A stretch of 64,000 nucleotides of DNA from Pseudoalteromonas tunicata. Its GTDB lineage: Bacteria > Pseudomonadota > Gammaproteobacteria > Enterobacterales > Alteromonadaceae. The position numbers and the translations under genes are program-made. Location of the stretch: positions 434,001 through 498,000 of the forward strand of contig NZ_CP011033.1 in NCBI RefSeq assembly GCF_002310815.1, read 5' to 3'. The notes under the pieces are model-generated. The model did no database searches, was not told the DNA's origin, and saw nothing but the letters and a program-made list of their open reading frames with translations. The first letter of the stretch is position 1. Every line of letters starts with the position of its first letter. Below, in pieces: positions 16,598-25,784 of this stretch.

Positions 16598-18228
16598 TGA
16601 AAACCAAACTAACTATGTTGCTTACGGGCTTAAGTTTATTAATTTGCCACTCAGTGAGTGCCAAAGATCAAAAAGCGGTGGTTGAAAATACCTGTACAGG
16701 CACCTGGCCTGCTTATTGGCAAGATGTAGATCCTAAATTTAGCGAGATGTGGAGTGGGCAAACCGTCAGTAATGCGCCGACTGCAGATTGGACTCAGCCT
16801 GTGTTTAAATTATCTGATAAATACCCAACAATGCCGGTGGATGATAAAGCGCATCAAAAATGGCGAGACAAAAAGTTTGATGCCTTATTTAACCCGTCAA
16901 CCTCACAAAAAGATAAAACAAAGTTGGCCTCAGAATACGCATGGTTAGTGATGAAGTATGTGCAAGAGGGGAACATCAATCAGCCTAAGCAACTCGATTT
17001 TGGTGTGTGTGAAAACCCAGTGAGACCTTGGTACCATATTCCATTTCAAACTTACGATGCTATGAGTGGTCGAGAGTTCACCCATGGTTTAACCCGTGAA
17101 GCACCGGTCACTTTCTCAACGATTAAAGGTACAGGGACTGATAAATCGACTATGTGGGCCGTTGCAATCTATAACGCTACAGCAGCTTATACTTTAGGAA
17201 CCATTTGGCAAAAAGAGGGCACAGTTAATATTCCAAAGACTAACTTACATTTTGATGAAGGCGCCGTGATTGCGAAGCCTCTTTTTAATACCTCGACGGT
17301 TGACCAGCTGCCAATTTTAGCCAATATGCCAGCGTGGAATGCCAATATCTCAGATCCTAGTTTTTGTGAATGTAAACCAAGTGCAGGCAGCGAATGCACT
17401 TTGGTGGAAGAAAGTCAGCAGTGTCCACGTAGTTATGCGCAATGGGGTGATGTGCGTCTGATGCAATTTGATATTGCAATTAAAGACAGTCGAGCACCTA
17501 AAACGGGTTGGGTATATGGTACTTTTGTTGCCGATGGCGTTAAAAAAGCCAAAGAAAAAGAGCCATGGAAACGCATTAGTTTATTGGGTTTAATGTGGGG
17601 CAATGATACACCACCAAAAGGACAGCTTGCCTATAATAATCCCACCGATCCGCGTAAAAATGGCTTTATGGAAGAAGTGATTATTTGGGATACGGTTGAG
17701 CGGTTAAATGCCTATAGTGGTTCGGCACAAATGCGCCAAATGGGACATTTAGGCTGTAACTTTCGTTTAAATGGCCCTGCCGACAATGCAAATTCATCAT
17801 GTATGTCGTGTCATGGCACCGCGTCGGTACCAGATAAAAACTTTGAAACACCGCCAATGATTTCGCAATTTTCAGGCCAAACCAAAGAATGTGTGGCTGC
17901 GCTGCTTAATAATATGTCGGTTGGCATGGATAGAGCTGGGGATCCTGCGACGGTTAATAACGGGATAAGCTTTAGTGATATTGATGGTTTATATTTTACT
18001 AATGTTGGCGCCGGGCAGTCATTTAATATGACAGTACAAACGCCATCTGGGCCAAAAAATGTAATGGCTAATGATGCACCAAATTATCCCAATGGCCAAA
18101 AACAATGGATCTCATTAGATTATTCATTACAAAGTTCGATTGCTTTAAAGCAGTGGATGCAATGGCAAATGCATCAAACAACTAAACAGCAATTACGTAT
18201 CGTTGATAAAGAGTTACGCCGAAACTAA
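16597..18228 (+). CDS. Secreted protein with a c-type haem-binding motif
   Basis: A 543-residue protein with a signal peptide (MKTKLTMLLTGLSLLICHSVSA). It has a single CxxCH motif, CMSCHGTA, at about residue 400, so covalent haem attachment is expected. Several further Cys residues lie in an upstream segment (FCECKPSAGSECT, QQCPRSY). The N-terminal 390 residues are not a cytochrome domain I recognise. The gene is coupled to the DUF2278 gene by a one-base overlap. A periplasmic or extracellular redox enzyme is inferred; the substrate is unknown. Confidence 0.6.
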   Translation: MKTKLTMLLTGLSLLICHSVSAKDQKAVVENTCTGTWPAYWQDVDPKFSEMWSGQTVSNAPTADWTQPVFKLSDKYPTMPVDDKAHQKWRDKKFDALFNPSTSQKDKTKLASEYAWLVMKYVQEGNINQPKQLDFGVCENPVRPWYHIPFQTYDAMSGREFTHGLTREAPVTFSTIKGTGTDKSTMWAVAIYNATAAYTLGTIWQKEGTVNIPKTNLHFDEGAVIAKPLFNTSTVDQLPILANMPAWNANISDPSFCECKPSAGSECTLVEESQQCPRSYAQWGDVRLMQFDIAIKDSRAPKTGWVYGTFVADGVKKAKEKEPWKRISLLGLMWGNDTPPKGQLAYNNPTDPRKNGFMEEVIIWDTVERLNAYSGSAQMRQMGHLGCNFRLNGPADNANSSCMSCHGTASVPDKNFETPPMISQFSGQTKECVAALLNNMSVGMDRAGDPATVNNGISFSDIDGLYFTNVGAGQSFNMTVQTPSGPKNVMANDAPNYPNGQKQWISLDYSLQSSIALKQWMQWQMHQTTKQQLRIVDKELRRN

Positions 18229-18252
18229 GGTGGGCGCACAAACAAACCTCAC

Positions 18253-18283
18253 GATATCTTAGGGATATATTCCCTAAGATATC
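18253..18283. terminator. Perfect 13-bp palindrome between convergent genes
   Basis: GATATCTTAGGGA (18253-18265) and TCCCTAAGATATC (18271-18283) form a perfect stem with a 5-base loop. A pyrimidine-rich stretch with TTTTT follows on the plus strand. It probably terminates the haem-motif gene. Confidence 0.65.
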
Positions 18284-18323
18284 TATCCTTCCCTTTTTGC
18301 CACAATGACAGACAAAAGCTACT

Positions 18324-18953
18324 TTAAGGGTTTTGCCCTGCGCTTTGTAGATTGAGCTCGTTAGTAAGTGTTGTGCTAAGTGCTTCAAGAGCAGCGATTT
18401 TCTCTTTGGCAAAGGCGAGCTGTTCGGGCGAGAGTTTGGCTTTTTCTCCTCTTGCTAACCATTTTTTTAGTTCACTGACTTTTGCTTTACTGGCGTTGAT
18501 AAAGGCGAACTTTAGTTGCTCATCTTGTTGATTTTCATAATTTTGATAGGCATCAAAATCATTTAAATCACCTTGGTAACTCTTTGGTGATTTGGCTTGA
18601 TTGTTAATAGGAGGAATATATTGTGCAGGAAACTTGTTAGTGATCGGTATGTCTTTTTCGGTGGCGGGGATAATTTCAGGCTCGATTTCAACTTCAACGT
18701 CAGGTTCTGAAAGTACCGACATTTGTTCGATGCTTTTGCTGTGTTTTATTTGCGCTGTTAAATGAGGCCCATGGACTTTATTGCCAAGTGGGAGGCTTGG
18801 TTTTTGTATTGTCTCATCAGCTTGATGTGGCTGATGTGATGCACTCATTGTTAGCTGCCACACAATGACACTAAGCAAGATTATTATAAGCACTAAAATT
18901 ATCATTGGCTTCGAGCCTAAAAAGTATTGTTTTTGAACGTTTTTGCTTTGCAT
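18324..18953 (-). CDS. Membrane-anchored protein of the foldase operon
   Basis: A 209-residue protein with one N-terminal membrane segment (about residues 17-36), a proline- and acid-rich linker (about 50-130) and a helical, charged C-terminal part. The family is not recognised. It is the third gene of the operon and starts one base after the stop codon of the PPIase-like gene. The topology (short inside, long periplasmic part) would suit an accessory factor for the secreted hydrolase two genes upstream, but that is inference from position. Confidence 0.55.
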   Translation of the reverse strand: MQSKNVQKQYFLGSKPMIILVLIIILLSVIVWQLTMSASHQPHQADETIQKPSLPLGNKVHGPHLTAQIKHSKSIEQMSVLSEPDVEVEIEPEIIPATEKDIPITNKFPAQYIPPINNQAKSPKSYQGDLNDFDAYQNYENQQDEQLKFAFINASKAKVSELKKWLARGEKAKLSPEQLAFAKEKIAALEALSTTLTNELNLQSAGQNP

Positions 18954-18954
18954 A

Positions 18955-20118
18955 TCAAAGCGCCTTTAACCATTGTTGTTTTGCTTGTTGATAACGAGCT
19001 AAAGCCTGTTGTTTTGCCAATGATTTTTTCGCTAAATAGCGAACTGTTTCGCTATCAGATGAATAATAATCTTGTTTTTTCTCGCCAGTTTCGATTAATA
19101 CCCATTGGTCGTCGGGGCTTCTGATCACAGTTGATAGGCTATTGGCTGCTAAATTAAAGGCACTTTGAATCAACCAATTGGTCCGGCTGTGGTTGCGAGT
19201 GAGGCGATTGTGATATTGGGCGAAAATATCTTGGTAATTCATTTTCTTAAGCGCATTAGCAAAACCAATTTTTTGCACTAGTTGATAAAAATCATCGGCG
19301 CTTTGTTTATCAACAAATATGGCTCCTGTTGCAAAGACCTCAGAGCTATAACGAAACTGTTCTTTATGGGTGATATAAAATTGGTTGAGCTGTGATTCAG
19401 AAAGAGTCTGCTCCAGTTCTTGCAGCAGTGCGCTTTGGCTATGCATCATATCACTAATACCAAAATACGAGCGCATTGCAGGGCTTACTATGGTTGCAGT
19501 GGCAATATCGGTTAAGTGGTCAAGTTGATAACCCTGTTTTGCTAAGGCTGTTTTTTGTGTGAGCAGGTATTGATAACGTAGCCAATTTTTCATTTCTGCA
19601 AGCAGATAATTATGGTCTCCTTGATGAAGTTTAAAACGGCTTTGCATCGACAAGCTGTGGTAAAACTCATCAAAATTAAAGTTAAATGAGCCTAACTTAA
19701 TATTGAGCGCTTTGAGTTTATCTCGCGTTGCAGTTTGGAGCTCTCCAGTATTGGGATAGGTTCCGAGCATATTTTTAAGCCAAAGGCTGTTATAGGTCTT
19801 TATCACTTTAGCCGATAGAGTCGGCTCAGAAATTGTTATTTCATTTATCAATAAATCAATAAGATAACGTTTGGCGTGATAGTCCGTACTAAACCCAACA
19901 TCTGATAATCGAACGACTAACTGGGGTTGGTATTGATTTGCTTGTGCGAGTAAGAATTGTTCTTCTAATAGCTTTTGTTTTACTTCTCTGGATGAAATGT
20001 TGGGTGAATATTGCTGATAACGTTTAGTTAATAAAGCCAGTTCTTCGGCTGTAAATTGAGTGGTGATAGACCAAACAGGTAGGCTCAAAAAGCCTACCAA
20101 AAATAACATTGCTCTCAT
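18955..20118 (-). CDS. SurA/PpiC-like periplasmic foldase
   Basis: A 387-residue secreted protein (signal MRAMLFLVGFLSLPVWS) with the layout of SurA-type chaperones. A helical N-terminal region has a peptide-binding appearance. It is followed by a segment starting near LNQFYITHKEQFRYSSEV, as at the entry to parvulin domains, and DDQWVLIETGEK near the end. The parvulin core is divergent, so isomerase activity is uncertain. Its ATG directly abuts the stop codon of the preceding hydrolase gene, which suggests a dedicated folding or export role for that protein. Confidence 0.6.
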   Translation of the reverse strand: MRAMLFLVGFLSLPVWSITTQFTAEELALLTKRYQQYSPNISSREVKQKLLEEQFLLAQANQYQPQLVVRLSDVGFSTDYHAKRYLIDLLINEITISEPTLSAKVIKTYNSLWLKNMLGTYPNTGELQTATRDKLKALNIKLGSFNFNFDEFYHSLSMQSRFKLHQGDHNYLLAEMKNWLRYQYLLTQKTALAKQGYQLDHLTDIATATIVSPAMRSYFGISDMMHSQSALLQELEQTLSESQLNQFYITHKEQFRYSSEVFATGAIFVDKQSADDFYQLVQKIGFANALKKMNYQDIFAQYHNRLTRNHSRTNWLIQSAFNLAANSLSTVIRSPDDQWVLIETGEKKQDYYSSDSETVRYLAKKSLAKQQALARYQQAKQQWLKAL

Positions 20119-21129
20119 TTACTCTTGTTCCATAGCATGATTGAGCAAATGGACCACCATGGCGATGGCATGAGGAATAACTTGTTTGGCTGTGGCGACT
20201 CGGTCGTAATGATCTTTGGAGTTTAGTACGATGCCGCCTTGAGCATAAGAAAATGCACCACCTTGAGTCAAAATAGGACGAATATCTTGGCTTTGGCTAT
20301 CTAGGGGAGCAAATGAGCCCATAACATCGCTGACTAGCGTAAAATCATTTAGTTTTTCTTGGTCGTAATAGTCTTTAATCCAGTTTTCCCAGCCACTGTG
20401 ATTTAAATCTGAGGTTGTCCAAGTATGGTGAGGTTGCAATAAGTCGGTGGTGTGAAATACAAAGCCTAATAATTGTGGATTTTTATGGCTAAGAAAACTT
20501 TGATACCAATATTGACCTAAGTTATCTATGGGTTGAAATGGAATTTTTTCAAAATTTTTGTACATACCATATTGCGATTGGCTGCCAATTCGATAGTTTT
20601 TCTCAGTGATTTGATAGCTATTATATTTACTGTTATCAGCACCAAACCAACCCGTTTGTCCACCTTGCCCATCATCAAGATGATCACCTTTAAGCCAAGT
20701 TGCCGCTAAGGTATCAATGGTGCCCCAAACGGTCAGTTTATCGTAGTTATAGCCACCAAAGTCGTTACCATGCGCATCTGCACCTTGGGTATGATTTTGA
20801 AAATGCCAATAACTGGTATATTTCACAATGCTTTCAGCCATGCCCCAAATAGGAGCTTGTACGCAGTTACCTGTAATGGCACCGCATAAAAACGTATCTT
20901 CAAAATCATCAACATCATAGGCTGCTTGCCCCATCAGTTGACCAAGTTGAGTAGGGGTTAAACCTAGTTTTTGACTCCAAGCATAAAGTTTTTGATAGTG
21001 TGTTGTATTTGGATTTTGTGCCATATAACTCACCGCATCTTCAACAATGCGTTTATGTGTTTCTTGGCTAAATCCATACGATTGGGTTGTACAGAGCAGC
21101 AACGTTGCAGCAAATAGTGTTTTGTTCAT
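20119..21129 (-). CDS. Secreted zinc-dependent PLC/P1-nuclease-like protein
   Basis: A 336-residue protein with a signal peptide (MNKTLFAATLLLCTTQSYG). Features of the phospholipase C/P1 nuclease superfamily are visible: FSQETHKRIVEDAV directly after the signal, with a metal-ligand-type His; AAYDVDDFEDTF at about residues 69-80; and GFVFHTTDLLQPHHTW at about 222-237, rich in His and Asp. Three metal-binding residue clusters fit a tri-zinc hydrolase. Substrate (phospholipid or nucleic acid) is not resolved. It is the first gene of a three-gene operon with a foldase-like protein. Confidence 0.65.
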   Translation of the reverse strand: MNKTLFAATLLLCTTQSYGFSQETHKRIVEDAVSYMAQNPNTTHYQKLYAWSQKLGLTPTQLGQLMGQAAYDVDDFEDTFLCGAITGNCVQAPIWGMAESIVKYTSYWHFQNHTQGADAHGNDFGGYNYDKLTVWGTIDTLAATWLKGDHLDDGQGGQTGWFGADNSKYNSYQITEKNYRIGSQSQYGMYKNFEKIPFQPIDNLGQYWYQSFLSHKNPQLLGFVFHTTDLLQPHHTWTTSDLNHSGWENWIKDYYDQEKLNDFTLVSDVMGSFAPLDSQSQDIRPILTQGGAFSYAQGGIVLNSKDHYDRVATAKQVIPHAIAMVVHLLNHAMEQE

Positions 21130-21322
21130 AGTACCAGTCTCTTTGTTTTTTAATTAGGTACTTGAGTGTATCGGTAGAGTAATGACACTAACTTTACAAA
21201 AACATGAAGCTTTAATTTTAAGCTGTACAATTTTTAACTTATTTCTCCTTGCTAAATAATAAATCCAAATTAGTGTCATCTTCGTACTGTAATTTCGCTG
21301 ATATCTAAAATAAGGATGGATG

Positions 21323-22099
21323 ATGACAATGAATGCAATGTATGGATCTGTTTTGTGTGCTGCGCTGTTACTGAGTTTTTCTGCTATTGCAGAGCAAAGT
21401 CGTGGCGAAGCAAGGGAGCGTTTAGAACCTGAAGGCTTTTTGTACGGCATAGGTTTAGGTATCAATCAAGAATTGTATAAAGGGTATGACAAACGAGTGA
21501 TCCCACTACCGATTTTAGGTTATCGTGGTAAACGATTGTCAGTTTTAGGGCCTTTTGTCAGCTACGATTTTTTGCAGTTAGATGGGGTTCGTTTTGCTGT
21601 GCAAGCTGCGCCTCGATTTCAAGGATACGATAGCTCTGATAGCGATGTGTTTATCGGCATGGATAAACGTAAGTTTTCGTTTGATGCCGGGCTTGGAATA
21701 AAATATCAACGTGATGATTGGAGTTTTGATGTATCTTCAATGTTTGATGTACTCAACAAATCAAATGGGTATGAACTTAAAACATCGATAGGGCGGGCAT
21801 TCAAACAAGGCCCACTTTTTATTGAGCCGACGTTATCGGTCAGCTATCTCGATGCAAATCATGTTGATTATTATTATGGGGTGGCAGCCCATGAAGCGAC
21901 ATTTGCAAGGCCAATGTACGAAGGAAAAAGTGCGGTTAATACTTCTGTTGGTTTATCCATCGGCACCCCGATATTTTTTGGTGGTTTTACCCGTTTAGGC
22001 ATTGATTACACCTGGAATGATTCGAGTATTTCAGAAAGTCCCTTGGTTGAACGAGATACTAATTTGTCACTCATTTTACTGTACTCTCGGTTTTTTTAA
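21323..22099 (+). CDS. MipA/OmpV-family outer-membrane protein
   Basis: A secreted protein of about 258 residues with a signal peptide ending SAIA. It shows alternating beta-strand character and a C-terminal aromatic (LLYSRFF), as expected of an outer-membrane barrel. Family motifs include DYYYGVAAHEA and the following YEGKSAVN. A second member lies at 62159-62998. I prefer the ATG at 21323, six bases after AAGGA. MipA/OmpV proteins are implicated in peptidoglycan-enzyme scaffolding or stress responses; no specific role can be read here. Confidence 0.85.
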   Translation: MTMNAMYGSVLCAALLLSFSAIAEQSRGEARERLEPEGFLYGIGLGINQELYKGYDKRVIPLPILGYRGKRLSVLGPFVSYDFLQLDGVRFAVQAAPRFQGYDSSDSDVFIGMDKRKFSFDAGLGIKYQRDDWSFDVSSMFDVLNKSNGYELKTSIGRAFKQGPLFIEPTLSVSYLDANHVDYYYGVAAHEATFARPMYEGKSAVNTSVGLSIGTPIFFGGFTRLGIDYTWNDSSISESPLVERDTNLSLILLYSRFF

Positions 22100-22112
22100 G
22101 CTGCACTTTAAT

Positions 22113-22140
22113 AGAGCATACTAAAGCTTGTGTATGCTCT
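22113..22140 (+). terminator. Hairpin after mipA-like gene
   Basis: AGAGCATAC (22113-22121) pairs with GTATGCTCT (22132-22140), a perfect 9-bp stem without a T-run. Confidence 0.45.
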
Positions 22141-22163
22141 GAATTATCCCCCGGTATATTAAC

Positions 22164-22235
22164 TAACCTCAATACAGGATAATAAATCTAGCTCAGGCAG
22201 CTATTTTTAATGCTAATAGCGTTGGATTAAGGTGC
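22164..22235. repeat. Dispersed repeat, copy A
   Basis: The stretch from TAACCTCAATACAGGATAAT to GCGTTGGATTAAGGTGC aligns over its whole length with 63926-63996 near the window end, with scattered mismatches and one gap. Its first 25 bases also match 59642-59666. It is non-coding. The rest of this roughly 350-bp gap (22236-22453) contains nothing else I could recognise beyond a promoter region. Confidence 0.7.
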
Positions 22236-22453
22236 GATAGGCTCGCTGTTTACGCAAAAATCTGCCTTGTTACCCTTTAAAATCAATGGCTAGAGAGGAG
22301 CAACTTACATATTTAATTTTAATTCAATAAGTTAGTAAACCTCTTATCTAGAACTGAGGTTAATTATTTGAATTTTATAAATTAAATTGAAAGTTAAAGT
22401 GTGTTAGCTGGGTCTATTCAGTATCTGGAAATATTTGCAATAAAAGGTATTAC

Positions 22454-23440
22454 ATGTTGATTAAACCCATTTTATTTATCGCACTGAGTGCAACAAGTTT
22501 TGCAACTGTCGCACAAACCCCTGCGCCAACGAAGGCAACGGGCAACGATTTTATTAACGTATTTGAAACACTATCCGGTAAACAAGCAGGTGTGCGTAAA
22601 GGTCATGCTAAAGGGGTGTGTGCAACTGGGGAGTTTGAGCCCAGTGAGCAAGCCTTACACTATTCAAATAGCCCCTTACTTCGAAGCGGCAAAAGCCAAG
22701 CGAACATTCGTTTTTCGATGGCCGGTGGCAATCCAAATGCCGATGAGCGCGCACGCACTCCAAGAGGTATTGGGGTGCAATTTATTACTGAAAAAGGTGA
22801 AGTTCATAATATTGCAGGGTTAACAACTCCAGTATTTCCGGGAAAATCACCAGAGGTTTTTTTAGGATTACTTAATACCTTAGTACCTAATGAACAAGGA
22901 AAAGTTGATTTCAAAAAAGTTGCCGAGTACCGCAAACAAAATCCAAGCACCTTAGGGCAGTTTAACTGGTTGCAGGCGCATAATCCGCCAAGCTCTTATG
23001 CGCATACCACCTACTTTGGTATTCATACTTTTTATATGGTCAACGATGAAGGGAAACACACCCCTTTTAGATGGCAATTAGTACCTGAAACAGCGCAAAA
23101 GCAGTTGACTGATGAGCAAATGACATCACTTGAATCATCATTTTTGGCCAAGCAACTTGAACAAGATCTAGCGCAAGCGCCTATTCATCTGCAACTGCAA
23201 GCGGTAATTGGTCAAGCCGGTGACCCAGTCAATGATCCTTCAGTGCAGTGGCCAGCAGATCGTGAAGTAATCGCTTTAGGCCGATTAACCCTGACTGCTA
23301 GTGGCAAAAATCAATGTGACCCAACTAACTTTGACCCTAATTTGTTAGCGCCAGGTTTTGCACCAAGCGATGATGCGGTATTAAAACTGCGTTCAAGTGC
23401 TTACGCTATTTCGTTTGGTAAGCGCTTAACTGGGCAATAA
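22454..23440 (+). CDS. srpA: Catalase-related peroxidase (SrpA-like)
   Basis: A 328-residue mini-catalase with a signal peptide (ending ATVAQ), so periplasmic. The catalase core is recognisable: GHAKGVCATGEFEP with the distal His, IRFSMAGGNPNADERARTPR, and GIGVQFIT. The length is right for SrpA-type enzymes and far shorter than typical catalases. It probably removes peroxides with an organic co-substrate. AAGG stands at a good distance before the ATG. The next genes form an organic-peroxide defence pair, so this is a small oxidative-stress cluster. Confidence 0.88.
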   Translation: MLIKPILFIALSATSFATVAQTPAPTKATGNDFINVFETLSGKQAGVRKGHAKGVCATGEFEPSEQALHYSNSPLLRSGKSQANIRFSMAGGNPNADERARTPRGIGVQFITEKGEVHNIAGLTTPVFPGKSPEVFLGLLNTLVPNEQGKVDFKKVAEYRKQNPSTLGQFNWLQAHNPPSSYAHTTYFGIHTFYMVNDEGKHTPFRWQLVPETAQKQLTDEQMTSLESSFLAKQLEQDLAQAPIHLQLQAVIGQAGDPVNDPSVQWPADREVIALGRLTLTASGKNQCDPTNFDPNLLAPGFAPSDDAVLKLRSSAYAISFGKRLTGQ

Positions 23441-23469
23441 TGCCCCTGTGTTACCAGATAATACTTTAT

Positions 23470-23496
23470 AAGCTCTGATTTTATCAGGGCTTTTTT
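23470..23496. terminator. Terminator after srpA
   Basis: AGCTCTGAT and ATCAGGGCT form a 9-bp stem with one G-U pair, followed by TTTTTT. It overlaps the 3' end of the convergent ohrR gene and may serve both. Confidence 0.75.
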
Positions 23497-23932
23497 ATGC
23501 TTGGTTTAAATCACCACACACTTTATCAAGTAGGCTTATAAGAGTATGGACATCTTGTTGGCTGATGGTTGGAAAGGCACATTGAATTTGCGCCGGAACA
23601 GAAGCGGCTTTGTGTTTTAATGCATGACCAGTTTGAGTCAAGCGTATCAGTTTTTTACGTTTATCATCTTCATTTGCACTAATGCTAAGTAATTGTTTGG
23701 TTTGCATTTTCTTTAATATTAACGTCATTGCGCCGCCATCAATGGCTGTTTTGGCTAATAAGGTTTGAATTGTAATATCGTCTTGCTGCCAAAGGGCCAT
23801 CATGACGACATATTGCGGATAGGTTAAATCAAGCGCTTCAAGTAAAGGGCGATAGGCGCGGATAACTCCATTTGATGCCATGTAAAGGCGGTGGCAAAGT
23901 TGTTTATCAAGCTGTAGTTGTGAATAGGGCAT
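23495..23932 (-). CDS. ohrR: OhrR, MarR-family organic peroxide sensor
   Basis: A 145-residue MarR-type repressor. The N-terminal signature (LDKQLCHRLYMASN) carries the peroxide-sensing Cys at residue 13, and LDLTYPQYVVMMALWQ is diagnostic for OhrR. A good GGAG site precedes the ATG. It is divergent from ohr and should repress it until the Cys is oxidised by organic hydroperoxides. Confidence 0.9.
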   Translation of the reverse strand: MPYSQLQLDKQLCHRLYMASNGVIRAYRPLLEALDLTYPQYVVMMALWQQDDITIQTLLAKTAIDGGAMTLILKKMQTKQLLSISANEDDKRKKLIRLTQTGHALKHKAASVPAQIQCAFPTISQQDVHTLISLLDKVCGDLNQA

Positions 23933-24006
23933 AAGTACTCCAAAAAGAAGTTTATTTTATTTTGTGTGCAAAGTATTTGCAATCAATAAAAATTGCTGTA
24001 TATTAT

Positions 24007-24018
24007 TTTGCATGCAAA
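24007..24018. promoter_or_regulatory. Candidate OhrR operator
   Basis: TTTGCATGCAAA is a perfect 12-bp palindrome between the divergent ohrR and ohr genes. A second TTGC-rich repeat lies about 40 bp to the left (near 23977-23995). Confidence 0.45.
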
Positions 24019-24053
24019 CTAATTTGCGTTTTATTTTTTAAATAGGAATGATT

Positions 24054-24482
24054 ATGAACGTGTTAGACACCGTACTTTATACAGCAAAAGCAACAGCAAC
24101 AGGCGGCCGTGAAGGCAGCGCTAAATCTGACGATGGCCGTTTGGATGTTAATTTATCAACACCAAAAGGGTTAGGTGGAGATGATGGTGCCGGCACAAAT
24201 CCTGAGCAATTGTTTGCAGCGGGTTACGCGGCGTGTTTTATCGGCGCACTTAAATTTGTTGCAGGTCAAGCTAAAATTGCATTACCAAAAGAAACCCATA
24301 TAAATGCTGAAGTGTCTATTGGGCCAATTCCAGCAGGTTTTGGTATTGCGGTAAAATTAGCGGTATCACTGGGTGAAATGGATAAAGAGCAAGCGCAAAC
24401 ACTTGTTGAACAAGCTCATGCTGTATGCCCATATTCAAATGCAACGCGTGGTAATATTGCAGTTGAATTATCAGTTATTTAA
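24054..24482 (+). CDS. ohr: Organic hydroperoxide reductase Ohr
   Basis: A 142-residue OsmC/Ohr peroxidase. The two reactive Cys are present, in AAGYAACFIGAL and in HAVCPYSNATRGN, the latter being the Ohr-type C-terminal motif. It reduces fatty-acid and peroxynitrite-derived hydroperoxides in the cytoplasm. The ATG at 24054 is preferred because AGGA lies six bases upstream; the ATG at 24048 overlaps that site. Confidence 0.93.
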   Translation: MNVLDTVLYTAKATATGGREGSAKSDDGRLDVNLSTPKGLGGDDGAGTNPEQLFAAGYAACFIGALKFVAGQAKIALPKETHINAEVSIGPIPAGFGIAVKLAVSLGEMDKEQAQTLVEQAHAVCPYSNATRGNIAVELSVI

Positions 24483-24530
24483 TAATGCAAAAAAGTGTAT
24501 TGGTTTGAGCAATACAATCAATTATTGATA

Positions 24531-24561
24531 AAAAATAAGCGCATAACGCGCTTATTTTTTT
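24531..24561. terminator. Bidirectional terminator
   Basis: AAAAATAAGCGC and GCGCTTATTTTTTT form a strong hairpin with an A-run before and a T-run after. It ends ohr on the plus strand and the histidine kinase gene on the minus strand. Confidence 0.85.
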
Positions 24562-25784
24562 GCCCAATTTACTGTGAGCGAAAATTGGTCGCTCTGTTGT
24601 TTTATTGTTAGCGTCAGATCTAGCCTGTTTGCTATTTGCTGAATAATGAAGAGTCCAACACCATGCCCCTGTGGTAAATTGTTATTTATTTCGGGGGTAT
24701 TAGTAAAACAAATGCTATCCGATGTGAGGTTCACATCGGCTGATTGTAATGCGCTATATTTTGCAGCATTTTGTAAAACATTATTTATTAATAATAACCA
24801 AAGTTGTTGATTGCTATTGATATAGCAAGGCTCTGCGGTGGGTTTTATATTCAGTGCAATAGAATAGCCCGCTTCTGCCAGTTGCATTTGGCTTTGATTA
24901 AGTAACGGTACCAGATTAAACCTAGTTGTTGATAACGATTCAGTTTGCCAAAGTAGCAGTAAGCCTTGACTTAATTGTTGCATTTGATTATTGGCACAAT
25001 GTGCCTTTGCGATTGCATTTAAAACTGGCTCAGTAATATCATCTAGTTGTGCAAGTCTTGAAAACGCCGCCTGTTGTACTGCAATTGGGGTGCGTAATTC
25101 ATGAGCTAAAAATTGAACTAAGGTCTGTTGGTGATGGAGTGACGTTTGCTGTTGTTGAACTAAGTCGGCATTGTATTGCTTGATGTGATTGAGCGCATTA
25201 AGTGGCTCGATAATCTCATTAAAAATAAGGTTATTTGGCAATGCAATGGGCTTTGCACTCTCTGCCAATTGTGAAATCCATGGTGTGGTTAGACAAAGCT
25301 GGTGAGCAATAAAATTACTGATGTGTTGTAAAAAAGTTAGCAAGGCAACTAACCCCAGTAAGCATCCGACAATGACCCATACGGTAAGCGAATTTAGGTC
25401 ATCGGCTATAAAATAATGCAAGACATAAAACGGTGTTGCAGTTGGTATCGCTTGATAAGGATAGATATAAATCACCTGTTGTTGATGTTCAACAATGGTG
25501 AGGGTATTAACTGGAAAAGACCGTTTTGTTTGTAAACTAGCAGGTAATTCGGTCACTGAAAAATAATATTCTTTAACACCTTGGTCAAATTCAATAATGT
25601 TATCCCCTGGTTTATAAGCCTTGCTAAGTACTTCGCCATCGTAGTGCATGTAATACTCGGTCGCATCATCTAGTGCCAAGTAATGGTTATGAATTAATAA
25701 TGTAATTACTAACAAAGTGATGGCAACAAATACAATACTCAACTTAATTTTCAAATAATTGATCAAGGTTTTAGGCTTGTTCAT
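24552..25784 (-). CDS. Sensor histidine kinase
   Basis: A 410-residue membrane kinase with a transmembrane helix at about residues 13-31, a periplasmic sensor of about 100 residues and a second helix at about 133-155. The phospho-acceptor is in FLAHELRTPIAVQQ (H228). The N box (LLINNVLQNAAKYSA) and the G2-like GHGVGLFIIQQIA are present. The usual DxGxG G1 box is replaced by FTNTPEINNNLP, which lacks the Asp; some QseC-like kinases look similar. It overlaps its response regulator gene by four bases. Confidence 0.85.
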   Translation of the reverse strand: MNKPKTLINYLKIKLSIVFVAITLLVITLLIHNHYLALDDATEYYMHYDGEVLSKAYKPGDNIIEFDQGVKEYYFSVTELPASLQTKRSFPVNTLTIVEHQQQVIYIYPYQAIPTATPFYVLHYFIADDLNSLTVWVIVGCLLGLVALLTFLQHISNFIAHQLCLTTPWISQLAESAKPIALPNNLIFNEIIEPLNALNHIKQYNADLVQQQQTSLHHQQTLVQFLAHELRTPIAVQQAAFSRLAQLDDITEPVLNAIAKAHCANNQMQQLSQGLLLLWQTESLSTTRFNLVPLLNQSQMQLAEAGYSIALNIKPTAEPCYINSNQQLWLLLINNVLQNAAKYSALQSADVNLTSDSICFTNTPEINNNLPQGHGVGLFIIQQIANRLDLTLTIKQQSDQFSLTVNWAKK

